Part shown: in pieces, positions 13,253 to 23,807 of the stretch
Position numbering within the stretch: position 1 is the first letter of the stretch
Layout: every line of letters begins with the position of its first letter
NCBI GenBank assembly: GCA_036852015.1
Contig: JAANDG010000514.1
Location: 42,094 to 106,093, forward strand
Reading direction: 5' to 3'
DNA length: 64,000 bases
Origin: Pelodera strongyloides
Lineage: Eukaryota > Nematoda > Chromadorea > Rhabditida > Rhabditidae
Made by a program: the position numbers and the translations under genes
The notes under the pieces: model-generated
Seen by the model: only the letters and a program-made list of their open reading frames with translations
Told to the model about the DNA's origin: nothing
Database searches by the model: none

Positions 13253-14976
13253 TCTAAAGTATACTTTGTTGGCGTTATAATGATTGTACGAAGTTTTGAG
13301 AATATGCACATTGTTGCAATGCGGAAGCGACCACAGCGAGGCGGCCCAACTAGGATGCGCGACGCGTGCGCCACAAGTGTGCGGATGCCACTTTTGGTCA
13401 CCTTGGCGTGTGCGCCTCTGGCGAACTTGTGGAACAAATGCTGCGAAGTTTCAGCAGTGTTTAAATATGTCAATCTCTCTCTACGGCCCTCGTATTATTT
13501 AGAAACATTACAAAGAGGGTGCAAAAACTAAGAAATATGAAAATAAATTGTAACTGATGGTCTGACCTGGTCTCTACTATGGCCAGGCACTTTAAATATT
13601 GTTTCCACCACCCACGTACACAACATTTCTATCTAAAAAGTTCTAAAAATCGAATAATTATTAATCTTTTTTTTGTGCTTCTTTTTATTTTTGCTTTTAT
13701 CCAATACCGTTACTTAAATCCAAACGTATTCAACAGTAACAATTAATCCTTATTGAATTTTTCATTTGAAAATAGAAACCCACCTTTTTTACTGGTTCTA
13801 TGGTGTTCAAATGTTCACTAGAGATTTCCGTTCCAAACAAAGGAGAGTAAAACTTTAATAAAGAACATCTATTGAAATAATACACGTTCGATATGTTGCA
13901 ACCATAAAGAATGCATGCAAGTTATTCAGTTTTTTACGCATCACGAGCGAGCTTTTTGTGGATGAGTGATGCAATACAATACAATACAGTTACAGTACAC
14001 AGGAAAACCAGTTGGTGACTCGTTAGTGACCATTTGGTGTCCAATTGGTGAAGGTTTTCGACAAATGGGTTCACAGCGCGCAGGACTCATCAACTCATTA
14101 CCTCTGCGAAACAATTCGTAAATTTGAGGACCAAATGGGTGAACCCATTTGGTGGCCAATTGTCGAAAACCTTCACCAATTGGCCACCAAATGGTCACTA
14201 ACGAGTCACCAACTGGTTTTCCTGTGTACTGCGAATGTGTTGTATTGCACCACTCTTTTACAAAAAGCACGCTCGTGATGCGTAAAAATAGAATAACTTG
14301 CATGCTTTTTTGTGGTTGCAACATATTGAATGTGTATTATTTCAATTGACTAATATGATTTTACTAAAGTTTTACTCTCCTTTGTTTACAACGGATATCT
14401 CTAGTGAACTTTTTGAACACCATAGACCATAGAACCAGTAAAAAAGGTGGGTTTCCTTTTTCAAATGAAAAAAAAAAATTCAATAAGGATTAATTGCTAC
14501 TGTTGAATATGTTTGGATTTAAGTAACGGTATTGGATAAAAGCAAACATAAAAGTTGATTAATGATCATTATTCAATATTTAAAACTTTCAGATAGAAAT
14601 GATGTGCACGTGGGTGGTGGAAACAATATTTAAAGTGCCTGGCCATCGTAGAGACCAGGTCAGACCATCAGTTACAGTTTATTTTCATATTTCTTAGTTT
14701 TGCACCCTTTTTGTAATGGTTTTTTAATGATACGAGAGAGAGAAATTGATACATTTAGATATTCAACCTTTCTAAAACTGCTGAAATTCCCAGCATTGGT
14801 GCCACAAGCGCGCTACAGGTGCGTAATGGTTACGACATGTGGCATCCGCGCACTTGTGGCGCACGCGCCGCGCATAGGGGTGCGCCGCCTCGCTGTGGTC
14901 GCTTCCGCATTGCAACAATGTGCATATTCTCTAAACTTCGTACAATCATTATAACGCCAACAAAGTATACTTTAGA
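13253..14976. promoter_or_regulatory. Palindromic spacer between divergent protease genes
   Basis: About 1.7 kb separates the two start codons. Both halves are mirrored, including a GC-rich block (13315-13435 against 14820-14930). Both promoters should therefore lie here and be near-identical. I see no clear TATA element. No credible gene lies within; open frames on one side reappear mirrored on the other. Confidence 0.6.
14000..14230. repeat. Centre hairpin of the palindrome
   Basis: ACAGGAAAACCAGTTGGTGA (about 14000) is answered by TCACCAACTGGTTTTCCTGT (to about 14226). Arms of about 85 bp flank an unpaired core of about 60 bp near 14080-14140. The core is the non-mirrored sequence at the symmetry axis. 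Confidence 0.8.
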
Positions 14977-17900
14977 ATGTACTTCTCCATCTTGTCTCTG
15001 GTTGTAATTCTCCCATTCTTCGTCCTGCCTTCTGATGCCACGAGCCGTCTGACGGATGATATCAAGGACCTTCCACTACCACAGTAAGTTGTGGATACTA
15101 GATACCACTATCGGCAAATATTTTAACGACACTAGAGAGCCTCAGGACTGAATGGAACCTAACCAGTGTACGCCGAAGTCTAAGTACCTTATCCAAACTA
15201 AGTACCTAACTGCACGCTGCAGCGCCTATCCCTAAGCGTACAAGCGTAAGTGTCTATGCCTAAGCTCGTAGTTGTAAGCCTACGCGCATAAACAACACTT
15301 TATGATTTGACGGTTCCAGAGGCGTCTTCAATTTCGGAAGTGAAGCTCACACTGGCGGTCTGCCGGATGATATCAAGGACCTTCCACTCCCACAGCAGCA
15401 ATTCCCTGAATTTGTTAGAAAGTAGGTTTTGGAGGCTACGAGAATACTAACGACAATTAGTTGAATAAATACGAATGGTGCACAGTATTCTAAAATGAAC
15501 GATTCGCAGCATAGTTGTGAGCTCAATTGTAAGCACCTAAGCCTAAGGAATTGTATTTACTAAAGTAATTGCCCTTTCAAGGTTCAAACGAAACTACAAG
15601 GTCGGAAGTGAGGCGTACGCGAAGAGAATGACAATCTTTTCGGAAAATGTGAAGAAAATCAGGGAAATGAACAAAAAAGCGGAGAAAAGAGGATATAAAC
15701 TGGCTGTGAACGGGCTTTCAGATAAGACCCCGGATGAATTGAATAAGGTGAATGAAGGAGCTACAGTAATCGGAAGAGTTGAAGGAGCTACAGTAATCAG
15801 AAGAGTTGAAGGGGCTACAGTAATCAGAAGAGTACAGTAATCAATAAGAGGGAGAACCATCCACCACTTGATTTCCTCGGAGAAATATTCCCTGGCGACA
15901 AAGTATAGCTATAGCATTCTAACGTTCCCCCGCGGAGAAGTGATCTCTCAGAGGATGTGGTTACGGTATCCATTTCTTACGGTAGCTGACTTACACTTGC
16001 AGGAATCTCTGCGAATCAATAAATCTAACGGATAGTATGCTTCTCCCCTGCGTGACTCATTAGGAACGGTACATTGGAGCCGGCTAACTGCTGTTTATCG
16101 TCATTTTTCTATGACTTTTATAGATGGTCATGTCAAAAGATGTGCTTGAAAATCTGCAAGGAGTGACTAAGAATCTGCCCGAATACAAGTTCAATCGCCG
16201 CTCAAAGAGACAAGCGGTACGGTAGTTTTGACATGTTTATGTAAAGGTTGGGTTACCAGCAAACAAGCATTCGTCATAATTAACAACTACAGCCTTATGC
16301 ATTTATGCTGACCATGGAAAGATGGGTCGAGTTGAGGCCGATTTTTTTTATTCTAATTTATATTTGCATTTATTGCATGAGAATGCAGGTGTACTCGATG
16401 TGTTTCAAAAACCAGCCGTTACTAGCTTTAACAATTTTATTTAGTCCAAGAATTGGGTCGAGTCCGGTTGTATGACTTCCCCTAAAGACCAAGGCCCATG
16501 TGGATCTTGTTGGGCATTTGCGTGAGTTTTATTTTATAATATGTAGGAACTTGTGCAAATTAATATGCGCAATTATTGTCGTGGGAATTACGCTGGATGT
16601 AATTAGAATTATGATAATTGAATATAAATCCCTTTCAGTCTCATCGCGGCCATCGAAGTTCAGAGTTGCATGAAGAATTCCCAGCAATTAATCCAATTGT
16701 CTGAACAAGTAATTAGGATTGTTTTGGTCGCATTATACATGAAGTTTTCTTTCCAGTCACTTTTCTCAATTCTTGTTCGTTTTCCTTATCCTTGCTGTGC
16801 ACATATAATTGTGCTTTAAAGCGACACAACCGGCGGTTTTGAAGCATATTTTAGACAGTTGCCTTCACATATGTGGTATGCAAATTAACATAATTAGCCT
16901 CATCACTCAGTAGTCGCGCACTAATTTGCACACACTACATCTGAATAAAGCGTCTGGCATAGGTTTCAAAACCGGCTATCATTCGGCTTATTACCGGTCG
17001 CTTTTTGAAACACATCAATATATACCAGCATTCTTATGTGATTTATGCGAATGAACATAAATTCATAAATTAGAATAAAAAATCGAGCTAAATTCGAGCA
17101 ACTTTGCATAAATACGTACAAATTCAGTTCTTCAGTTGTCCACGATGCGTTTCAAAAACCGACCGGCTATCATTTGGCTTTAATGGATACATGATTCATC
17201 TGTATTTCCAATATGTTTCTAACATATATGTATTTTCTTTCAGAGTTTGGTGGACTGCATCCCTCTTGATGCATATGCATATGGCTGCGGTGGTGCCTGG
17301 CCACATATGGCTTTGGAGTAAGAACATCATTTTCTTTAAAGCTGTGTAACACCAGGTTTTTTCTTTAAAGCTGTATAACACCCGGGTTTTGGCATTGGAG
17401 TAAGAACATCATTTTCTTTAAAGCTGTATAACACCGGGTCGAGAAACGGAATTTTCATGCATTATGTGCGATAAGTATAAATTTTAATCATGATTTTCTT
17501 TCAGATGGATGGTGGATAATGAGTTTAAAGTTGCCACTGAAGACGCGTATCCATACATGGCAAAAGATCAAGAATGCAAATCCGGAACGGTAAACAGCTC
17601 ATTCGTAATCTAATAAGAACTTGTTTGACAGTCACGTAGACAAATATTAAGACTTGGCAAAATTTGGCAATTTATTCAACTGAGATTTTTGTCCGTGGAC
17701 ATCTTTATCTTCTTTATTCAAATTACTGTATTTTAGAGTTGCGGCGGACAAGTTGTAAGAAATTTGACTAATTTTGGTGGTGATGCGGCCAGCAAAGTTG
17801 CGGCTATGGAGCAATTCGTGGGCCAGCACGGGCCTATCGCAATTGGTAATGGGTGTAAATCCGTAAATACTTTTAGGGGAAAAATATTTCCCTTATTATA

Positions 17901-19158
17901 TCCAAACTGCAGTCTGAGAACATGCAAGATACGAGCACAAAACATTTTAGTGCGATAAGGTGCTGTGGATAAATGAGAACTTTTTTTTCTTGAAAACAAA
18001 ATAAGTTCAAAGCAGTACAACCTTGCCGCATTTCGAAACCTATGATGGATAACTGTATATTTAAAGTGAATTTTGACCATATTCCTTTGCATATGGAGCA
18101 TGGGAATGCAGTTTCAAAAACCGGATGTTATACCGCTTTAAAAAGAGCTTCAACTTTATCCGTCTTTAGTTGTCAAAATAGTGGAGGAATTCTTCCACTT
18201 AACTCCTGATTCAATCTGGGATCCATCTTCGGAAGTGTGCCAAAATTACGGAGGACTACATGCTGTGGCGGCTGTGGGATACGGTATGCATACTGATTAT
18301 AAATATAGCAAAGCACTTACCAATTAATATTTTTTGTTAACAATGAAAGCAAGAAGAGAATGAAGAACGACGGTTCGGCAAAGGGAGACCCCTATCATAA
18401 GAACAAAATGGCACACTTTGTTAGTATGCATTACTTCCGTATTTTGTGTGGGGCAAGACGCGCGTCGATTTCATGATTTTTGTAGCTGTACATTGTACCG
18501 TCCGCAAACTAGTAAGTCTTTCCTTCTTTTCCTGCCACGGAATAATATCGTTGCGTGGTGTAGAAGCTAGTTACACAGGAAACGGGTCAACCATTTGGCA
18601 ACCTCGTGGTGACCAGTTTTTCTCTTTCTAGTGGTCGCCAAAAGGTCGGTAGCGGCTACAAACGTTTTTTTGTGTGGAAACTAGCTTTTCAGGAACCGAG
18701 AATGGCATTGACTACTGGCTGGTTCGCAACAGTTGGGCAGGTTACCCGGGTTATATCAAGGTGGGACGGCCAAATATTATATAAACACATTCATAGATAC
18801 TTTAGTTCAGTCATCAACAACTGTATATAATTCGGCGCACTGTGTTTTGTCAGAAGGAAATCTCGGCAAGAATGACATAATACTCCTTTATACATGTGGT
18901 CGTTACGACGCGAAACTTTGGCCGGTGAGCGGCCTAAAATAATCGGGTGGGCACAGGCGTGGCCCACCCAGTTAGGGCCCAGTGGAGGCGGCGCTCCTGC
19001 CCAGTTTTCAAATTGTCAGTGTGCACATCATATAACATACCATACCGAACAATTGCCGTATTCATTTATCTCATGCAATATCTCTTTGTTTTCAGATCAG
19101 AAAGGGTGTTGATGCATGTGGAATTGAGTCGTTCCCAGTCGTGGCACCAATTATCTGA
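14977..19158 (+). CDS. Papain-family (C1A) cysteine protease, right copy
   Basis: A twelve-exon plus-strand gene encodes 375 aa. Exons: 14977-15083, 15320-15421, 15582-15747, 16124-16216, 16445-16521, 16639-16708, 17244-17317, 17505-17589, 17737-17845, 18170-18283, 18693-18760, 19096-19158. Every junction keeps frame. Domains: signal peptide MYFSILSLVVILPFF (1-21), a duplicated DDIKDLPLPQ motif (about 27-36 and 53-62), I29 prodomain (Arg85, Phe89, Asn92, Ile96, Asn100), dibasic NRRSKRQA (149-156), then the protease domain with Gln172, Cys178 (CGSCWAF), His325 and Asn345. The mature domain ends with the usual C-terminal IRKGVDACGIES. As in the left copy the sequence is NSWAGYPGYIKV rather than NSWG. 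Exon 3 uses a TTTCAAG acceptor, weaker than the left copy's CCAG. ATG follows a CTTTAG acceptor. Introns 1-3 hold degenerate CTTAGG/CCTAAG words. An active protease is expected, though the substrate is unknown. Confidence 0.94.
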
Positions 19159-19178
19159 AGAAAATGAAATGAACATTG

Positions 19179-19184
19179 AATAAA
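19179..19184 (+). terminator. Polyadenylation signal of the right protease gene
   Basis: AATAAA 20 nt past the TGA stop, mirrored at 7600-7605. Confidence 0.7.
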
Positions 19185-19264
19185 CTGTCATGCATCTATT
19201 TTCGTATCATGTTTACTCTTGCATGCAAAAAAAAAAACGAGGAAGAGATAACCCGTAACAGAGA

Positions 19265-19426
19265 GATGATATTATCAGAGCTTCTTCCAACTTCCAATAT
19301 AAGATTCAAAAAAGCAAACGAATCAAAGTGTTTTATTCGACCGGTTTGGGCTTTACGCCATCACTCTGATTCCTGGGTTTTTTAACACTTATATTGGGAG
19401 TCGGAAGAAGCTATGATAATATCATC
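19265..19426. repeat. Fold-back element, about 160 bp
   Basis: GATGATATTATCAGAGCTTC at the left pairs with GAAGCTATGATAATATCATC at the right; the arms are about 40 bp with a loop of about 80 bp. Probably a small MITE or solo hairpin. No TTAA flank. Confidence 0.6.
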
Positions 19427-19429
19427 TAT

Positions 19430-20900
19430 CTGTTCAAAATGACAGTATCCCTTCAGCAGCACGCCAACACATAAACCCACATAGCCATAGCATACCAAAC
19501 TCAACAGATGAAATCATCAGCAAGTTTTCCCGGCGGCGACCAACTATTTGCAGGAAATTTGTTGAAAGATAGTGGGTACCATTTCGCTTTAAGTTGTAAC
19601 TAGCTACTGCACACCCTGTTGAATAGACAATTTTGTTCTGTAAGACCACTTTGTCTTTGGTATTGTTGATAGTAGATTATTAAAAGTCATCCAAATCATA
19701 AGTTATTTTCAACCCTTCGATGGTTCCGGTTTTCCTTTTCTAATTGATCGCGGTCTTGCCGACAATGCATTTATGTATAGGTGAGAGTCTATAAAGTGAG
19801 AGTCTAATGACTGAATATTCTGTGAATAAACTTACCGACAATTTTGTACGGTGAGGCCGCGTCGGTTGGTAGTTGGTAGAGTCTTCTAAAAGGGAACCTT
19901 TATAATAATGAGTTATTTTCAGGCTTTCGTTTATAGTTTCGGGATTTGTCATGGATTTTGTTATCTATGTGTATTCTCCGCTTGCTTATGGATACGCGTT
20001 GATTATCGATTATCTTCAGGTAATTAGCATACATTTTGAAGTTTGAATATATTGAACAAAACTGCTTACAAACTTACTCATTTGCTAGCCATTTGCTAGC
20101 CTATGGTATGGGTGTGTCTTCAAATGTTTCTATAAAAAAGATTTTTACAATCGGCGGTAAATTTTGAGGACAGGTACATCTGTCCTCACTCCACAACTCA
20201 ACACCAGGGTGTCTCAGGTTGTTTTAGGCCCGGGGGCGTGCACTTCAAAATGGACGAGGGCATGCACGGGACGTGTCCTGGGGCTATCGCGGCGCCGGCC
20301 CTCGGACATTTCGGGATTTCGGAGGGGCCTAGCAAGGGCCTTTGAAGGGCTTTTTGGGAAGGGCCTTTGAAGGGCTTTTTTAGACGGACCTACCCGGGGT
20401 ACGAAACGCTACACAATACCACAAATATCGCAACCATGCACAAACAACAGTAATATACAATAGTTTATTAGAAAATAACAAAATACTGGCAATAAATAAC
20501 AAAATAAGGGCGTTAAATATGAATTTAAAAAAGGCTAACGTTGGAACGTCTTACATCTAAGCAGTCACGTATAATTACACAGAAGGTTTAAAAAAGACTA
20601 ATTATAAGATTGCCCTGACATGTTGAAAATGGGAACTACAAAGCTAGGCGGTCTTTGAAATCGTTATAAGTAGCGACAAGCGCAGATGATAACATTCGTG
20701 AGAAAAGGATATATATGGTGGACTATGTGACCTAAGCATGTGAATAGGATTAAAGCGTCGATAAAACTCAAAGAACTCAAATAAGAACACTAAGAAAAGT
20801 GGTTAAAAAAGGAAAGAAAAAAGTAATCACTTAAGCTGACCATACCACCGGGTTTTAATTGAATAAACAGTTACATAATGTTCTTGAATGCTCGTCTGAT
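19430..20900. other. No recognised gene
   Basis: Intergenic sequence with a short GC-rich block at about 20220-20400 that contains a tandem GGGCCTTTGAAGGGCTTTTT duplication. I see no spliced coding structure here. Confidence 0.55.
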
Positions 20901-20917
20901 CCCACATTGCCCTTGCC

Positions 20918-22011
20918 CTAATCGCTCGCAGTAGTAATTCCCACACGAGATAGAAACGTGAATACGGCATTCAGCAACCTAAAAACAATTGGTGAATTTG
21001 GTGCACGGGAACGATATGATATTGAAAATGGAGATGTAATGGACATATTTTAAAATTTCAGGGCGCGTTCGGGATGAGTTTTCCGAAAGGTTCTCATGCA
21101 AACTCATCGATCGGGATGGTCATGGACATTTCGGAAACGTTCTAATGCTAGAAGGCAAAAAAAATACAGTATGAATTAGCACGCAAACCTTGCTAATTTG
21201 TACTTTCCATCTTAATTCATACTGTATTTTTTTTTGCCTTCTTCTAGCATTAGAACGTTTCCGAAATGTCCATACCGATCGATGAATTTGCATTGGGACC
21301 TTTCGGAAAACGCATCCCGAACGCGCCCTAACATTATGATGTTTTCGATGAACAACGATTGCCCACTCATGAAATTATTTTGGCTGCACGATGTCTAGAA
21401 CAGGAGCCAGAAAGAGAGACGCTATCAAGACTAGCATAAGTGTATCTTACCATGTCCGTCTAGTGTTACGTCCATCTCCATTCATCAATTTTACCAAGTG
21501 TGACAACTGTCGTACATCCATATCCATGCTTCTACACGCGAGCGCAGCGCATGGCCTCACTCCTAAAACAAACATATAAATAACTGGATAGTGTTGTCAT
21601 TTTTGAATGGAAGTATGTTTACTACTTAAGTTTTCAAAGCGAGACAATACGATTTTTTTAGAGGATACTCACGTGTAGCCATTGACGGATCCCAAAATTT
21701 GAGACGTATCTGTAGAACACGACGTTGAATAACAGCATGTCCATTCAACAATGCTAACAGACCAGTTGTAACGTCGAAATAGAAAGCAGCTCCGTTCCGG
21801 AGTACAGATCCTGAACGAAACGAAACGGATTTTTGCCTAGTTCTTTTTGTATCTTGAAACGTCATAACTATCACACCGACCACCAGTCGGTAAGCAGACA
21901 ATGAAAGTAACATGCTACGGAAAGATACTTACCTCAGCCCTTTTGTACAGCACCTTGAGGCAACGGTAGCAAGACCAACAGGAAACTGATGCAATGCAGA
22001 TCACATTCCAT
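20918..22011 (-). CDS. Putative small secreted protein (uncertain)
   Basis: A possible four-exon minus-strand gene: 22011-21954 (or to 21933), 21810-21673, 21562-21451, 20978-20918. The predicted start MECDLHCISFLLVLLPLPQ looks like a signal peptide and follows a CGTTTAG acceptor. Exons 2 and 3 join in one open frame giving FYFDVTTGLLALLNG, IRLKFWDPSMAT and CAALACRSMDMDV. Total about 122 aa. The strongest donor (GAG/GTAAGT at 21933) would leave an in-frame TGA immediately before the junction; a weaker in-phase donor (CAAG/GTGCTG) 21 nt upstream avoids it. Another frame of exons 1-2 is also open to a stop. I do not recognise the family. It could be a decayed gene. Confidence 0.33.
21060..21329. 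mobile_element. Fold-back element with AGGGCGCGTTCGGGATG ends
   Basis: AGGGCGCGTTCGGGATG at the left is inverted at the right (CATCCCGAACGCGCCCT). Arms continue through GGACATTTCGGAAACGTTCT and AAAATACAGTATGAATTA. Diverged pieces of the same family occur near 25330-25445 and 27085-27205. It sits in the last intron of the putative gene at 20918-22011. Confidence 0.75.
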
Positions 22012-22195
22012 AATTTTAGTCCGTGAGGAGCCAGGAGCCTAAACGACTCATACTCAATAGTATATACAATTGCCTTTATCTCAATTGCACTCACGAACGA
22101 GTTAAGAAATTCTTCGTCACGTTTTCATATACTTGTCCGTTATGATTTAGCTCGTACTATTAAACTAAGGAAAAAAACGTACAATGCGAAGGATG

Positions 22196-22509
22196 ATAGT
22201 GTATTTATCTCCAGTTTCGCAGGGCCGAAACACCTCAAAAAATCATGCAGCGCGGCTTTCACTTTCCATATAGAAACTCATTAAGAAACTCGCTACAAAA
22301 ATTGAAGATCAGGGACAAATTTGAATTAGTACACGTATTAGCTACTTGCATGCGAATATCTGTATTAAATTCAAATTTGTCCCTGATTTTCAATTTTTGT
22401 AGCGAGTTTCAAATTGTGCTTATGTATGGAAAGTGAAAGCCGCGCTGAATGATTTTTGGGCCAGATTCGCCCTGTTTCGGCCCTGCGAAACTGGAGATAA
22501 ATACACTAT
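22196..22509. mobile_element. Fold-back element, about 314 bp
   Basis: ATAGTGTATTTATCTCCAGT at the left matches the inverse ACTGGAGATAAATACACTAT at the right. Inner arms (GCGCGGCTTTCACTTTCCAT; AGGGACAAATTTGAATT) also pair. No coding content. Confidence 0.75.
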
Positions 22510-23723
22510 GACACTGGTATTGCCACATATCTTAACAAGCGTGAATGTAGACGTCACTGAAAAAAGACACAATTCGACACTCACTCATAAGAATATGAAT
22601 CTTCAATGCTTCAATGACGTGGACTTCAGCCCGACAATTAGAAAATTAGAACAGAAATGTCAGAAACGTGTAACTAACTTTGTTTATTTCACATTTGTCC
22701 GTGGTCGTAGTAATTCCTCCTGGCATCGTGACTCGTGGCCAGCATTGAGAGTTGAGTACTAGTCCACGTCCCCAGTCCACGGCAGAAACATAGGCTCAAA
22801 AACAAAAGGTTAGAATAGGTGGGGAGCGGGGGGGGGGTGCGGCTCGGAAACAAACCAAATAAGCATAGCCACAAACTCTTAACGAACCTCGTAACCTTCA
22901 CTACACAGCACGTCGACCAAATACTTGTCTTGACAGACGATAGAATTAGCGCTGGGACTCTGGGACAAGTTCGGAATAAATCATTGGCCTAAACACGCGG
23001 AATCGCGATGAATATCGTTCGAGCCACAGCTGCAATGAAGAAAAACCGAAAAGTGTTCCAATGAGTGGAAAAATAACACAGTGAATAATAATAACAATAA
23101 GCAAAACAAGAATAGCGGACAACACTCCGCACTTTCGACGAAAAGTTGCAAAAAATTTGAACCGACAACTGAAAATGCACCGAAAATGCGCGTTTAGTGC
23201 AAAAGGGACCGCCCCAGGGTTTTGCAAAATTTTCGCATTTTACGGCCCTTCAAATACCCTTCACCGGCCCCCTCCATTTGAAGGGACCGCTCCAGGACAA
23301 AGCGACGAAAATGCCTGCCCTCGGGCCTTTTTTCACCGTATGTAGTTATAAATTCACCTCCATTGTTTTCTAAAAGACGGAAACTACGGTAGGCCGGCGC
23401 GTGCCAATATTGCATGCAACGTGCATTTTTGAGTACGCTTCAAAATTTCGCCGCTTTTGTGTTGAGCTTTACATGGGAAAACTGTTCCCCATACACTGGG
23501 ACAAATCCGCCTGAAGAAACCCGCGAAAACGCCGTGAAAACGCCATGGTGAGATGCACCCAACGCCAGGGTGGCGTTTTCTAGGCGTTATCATGGCAAAT
23601 TTTTGCCGTGCCCAACGCCAAGGTGGCATTTTCTTGGCGTTTAAACGGAAAATCACAACAAGAAGATAGTGCTTATGGCTTGCAATGCATGTATTTTATA
23701 TTAATACAGCTTTGCAAGACACA

Positions 23724-23807
23724 AGCACTTTACAGGAATCGAACCTGCCGACAAGCACACTGACTCGGATTACTAGTCCGCTGCTTAGACCACTCGGCCA
23801 AATCGCA
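23724..23807 (-). pseudogene. Degenerate class II (Ser-type) tRNA with AGT anticodon
   Basis: The minus strand shows an A-box GGCCGAGTGGTCTAAG and a B-box GGTTCGATTCC. The anticodon stem is CGGA/TCCG around CTAGTAA, which reads AGT. The layout (GGACTAGxAATCC plus long variable region) is that of tRNA-Ser(AGA), but the central anticodon reads AGT, a Thr triplet. The acceptor stem pairs poorly (5' TGCGATT against 3' AAAGTGC) and the variable stem is weak, so it is probably a pseudogene. Confidence 0.5.

Larger units (their letters stand above)
7570..19215. repeat. Large imperfect palindrome containing two protease genes
   Basis: The left arm (about 7570-14085) is the reverse complement of the right arm (about 14140-19215). 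Matches run through all 12 exons, most introns, the intergenic spacer and both 3' flanks (AAAATAGATGC...TTTATTCAATGTTCATTT on the left, mirrored on the right). The left arm is longer mainly because of fold-back elements at 8500-9360 and 11454-11877. The right arm has its own insertions in introns. Confidence 0.93.

Noticed and set aside
15748..15840. Extension of protease exon 3 into a repeat peptide (EGATVIRRV)n
   Set aside because: The repeat is the CTACAGTAATC minisatellite just inside intron 3. A GTGAATG donor precedes it, and the exon 3-4 join gives a continuous protein.
22946..23227. Minus-strand frame with a hydrophobic stretch (GVLSAILVLLIVIII)
   Set aside because: It has one good acceptor-like site and a plausible membrane segment, but no upstream exon joins it and the upstream sequence is repeat-like. 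Not enough to call a gene.
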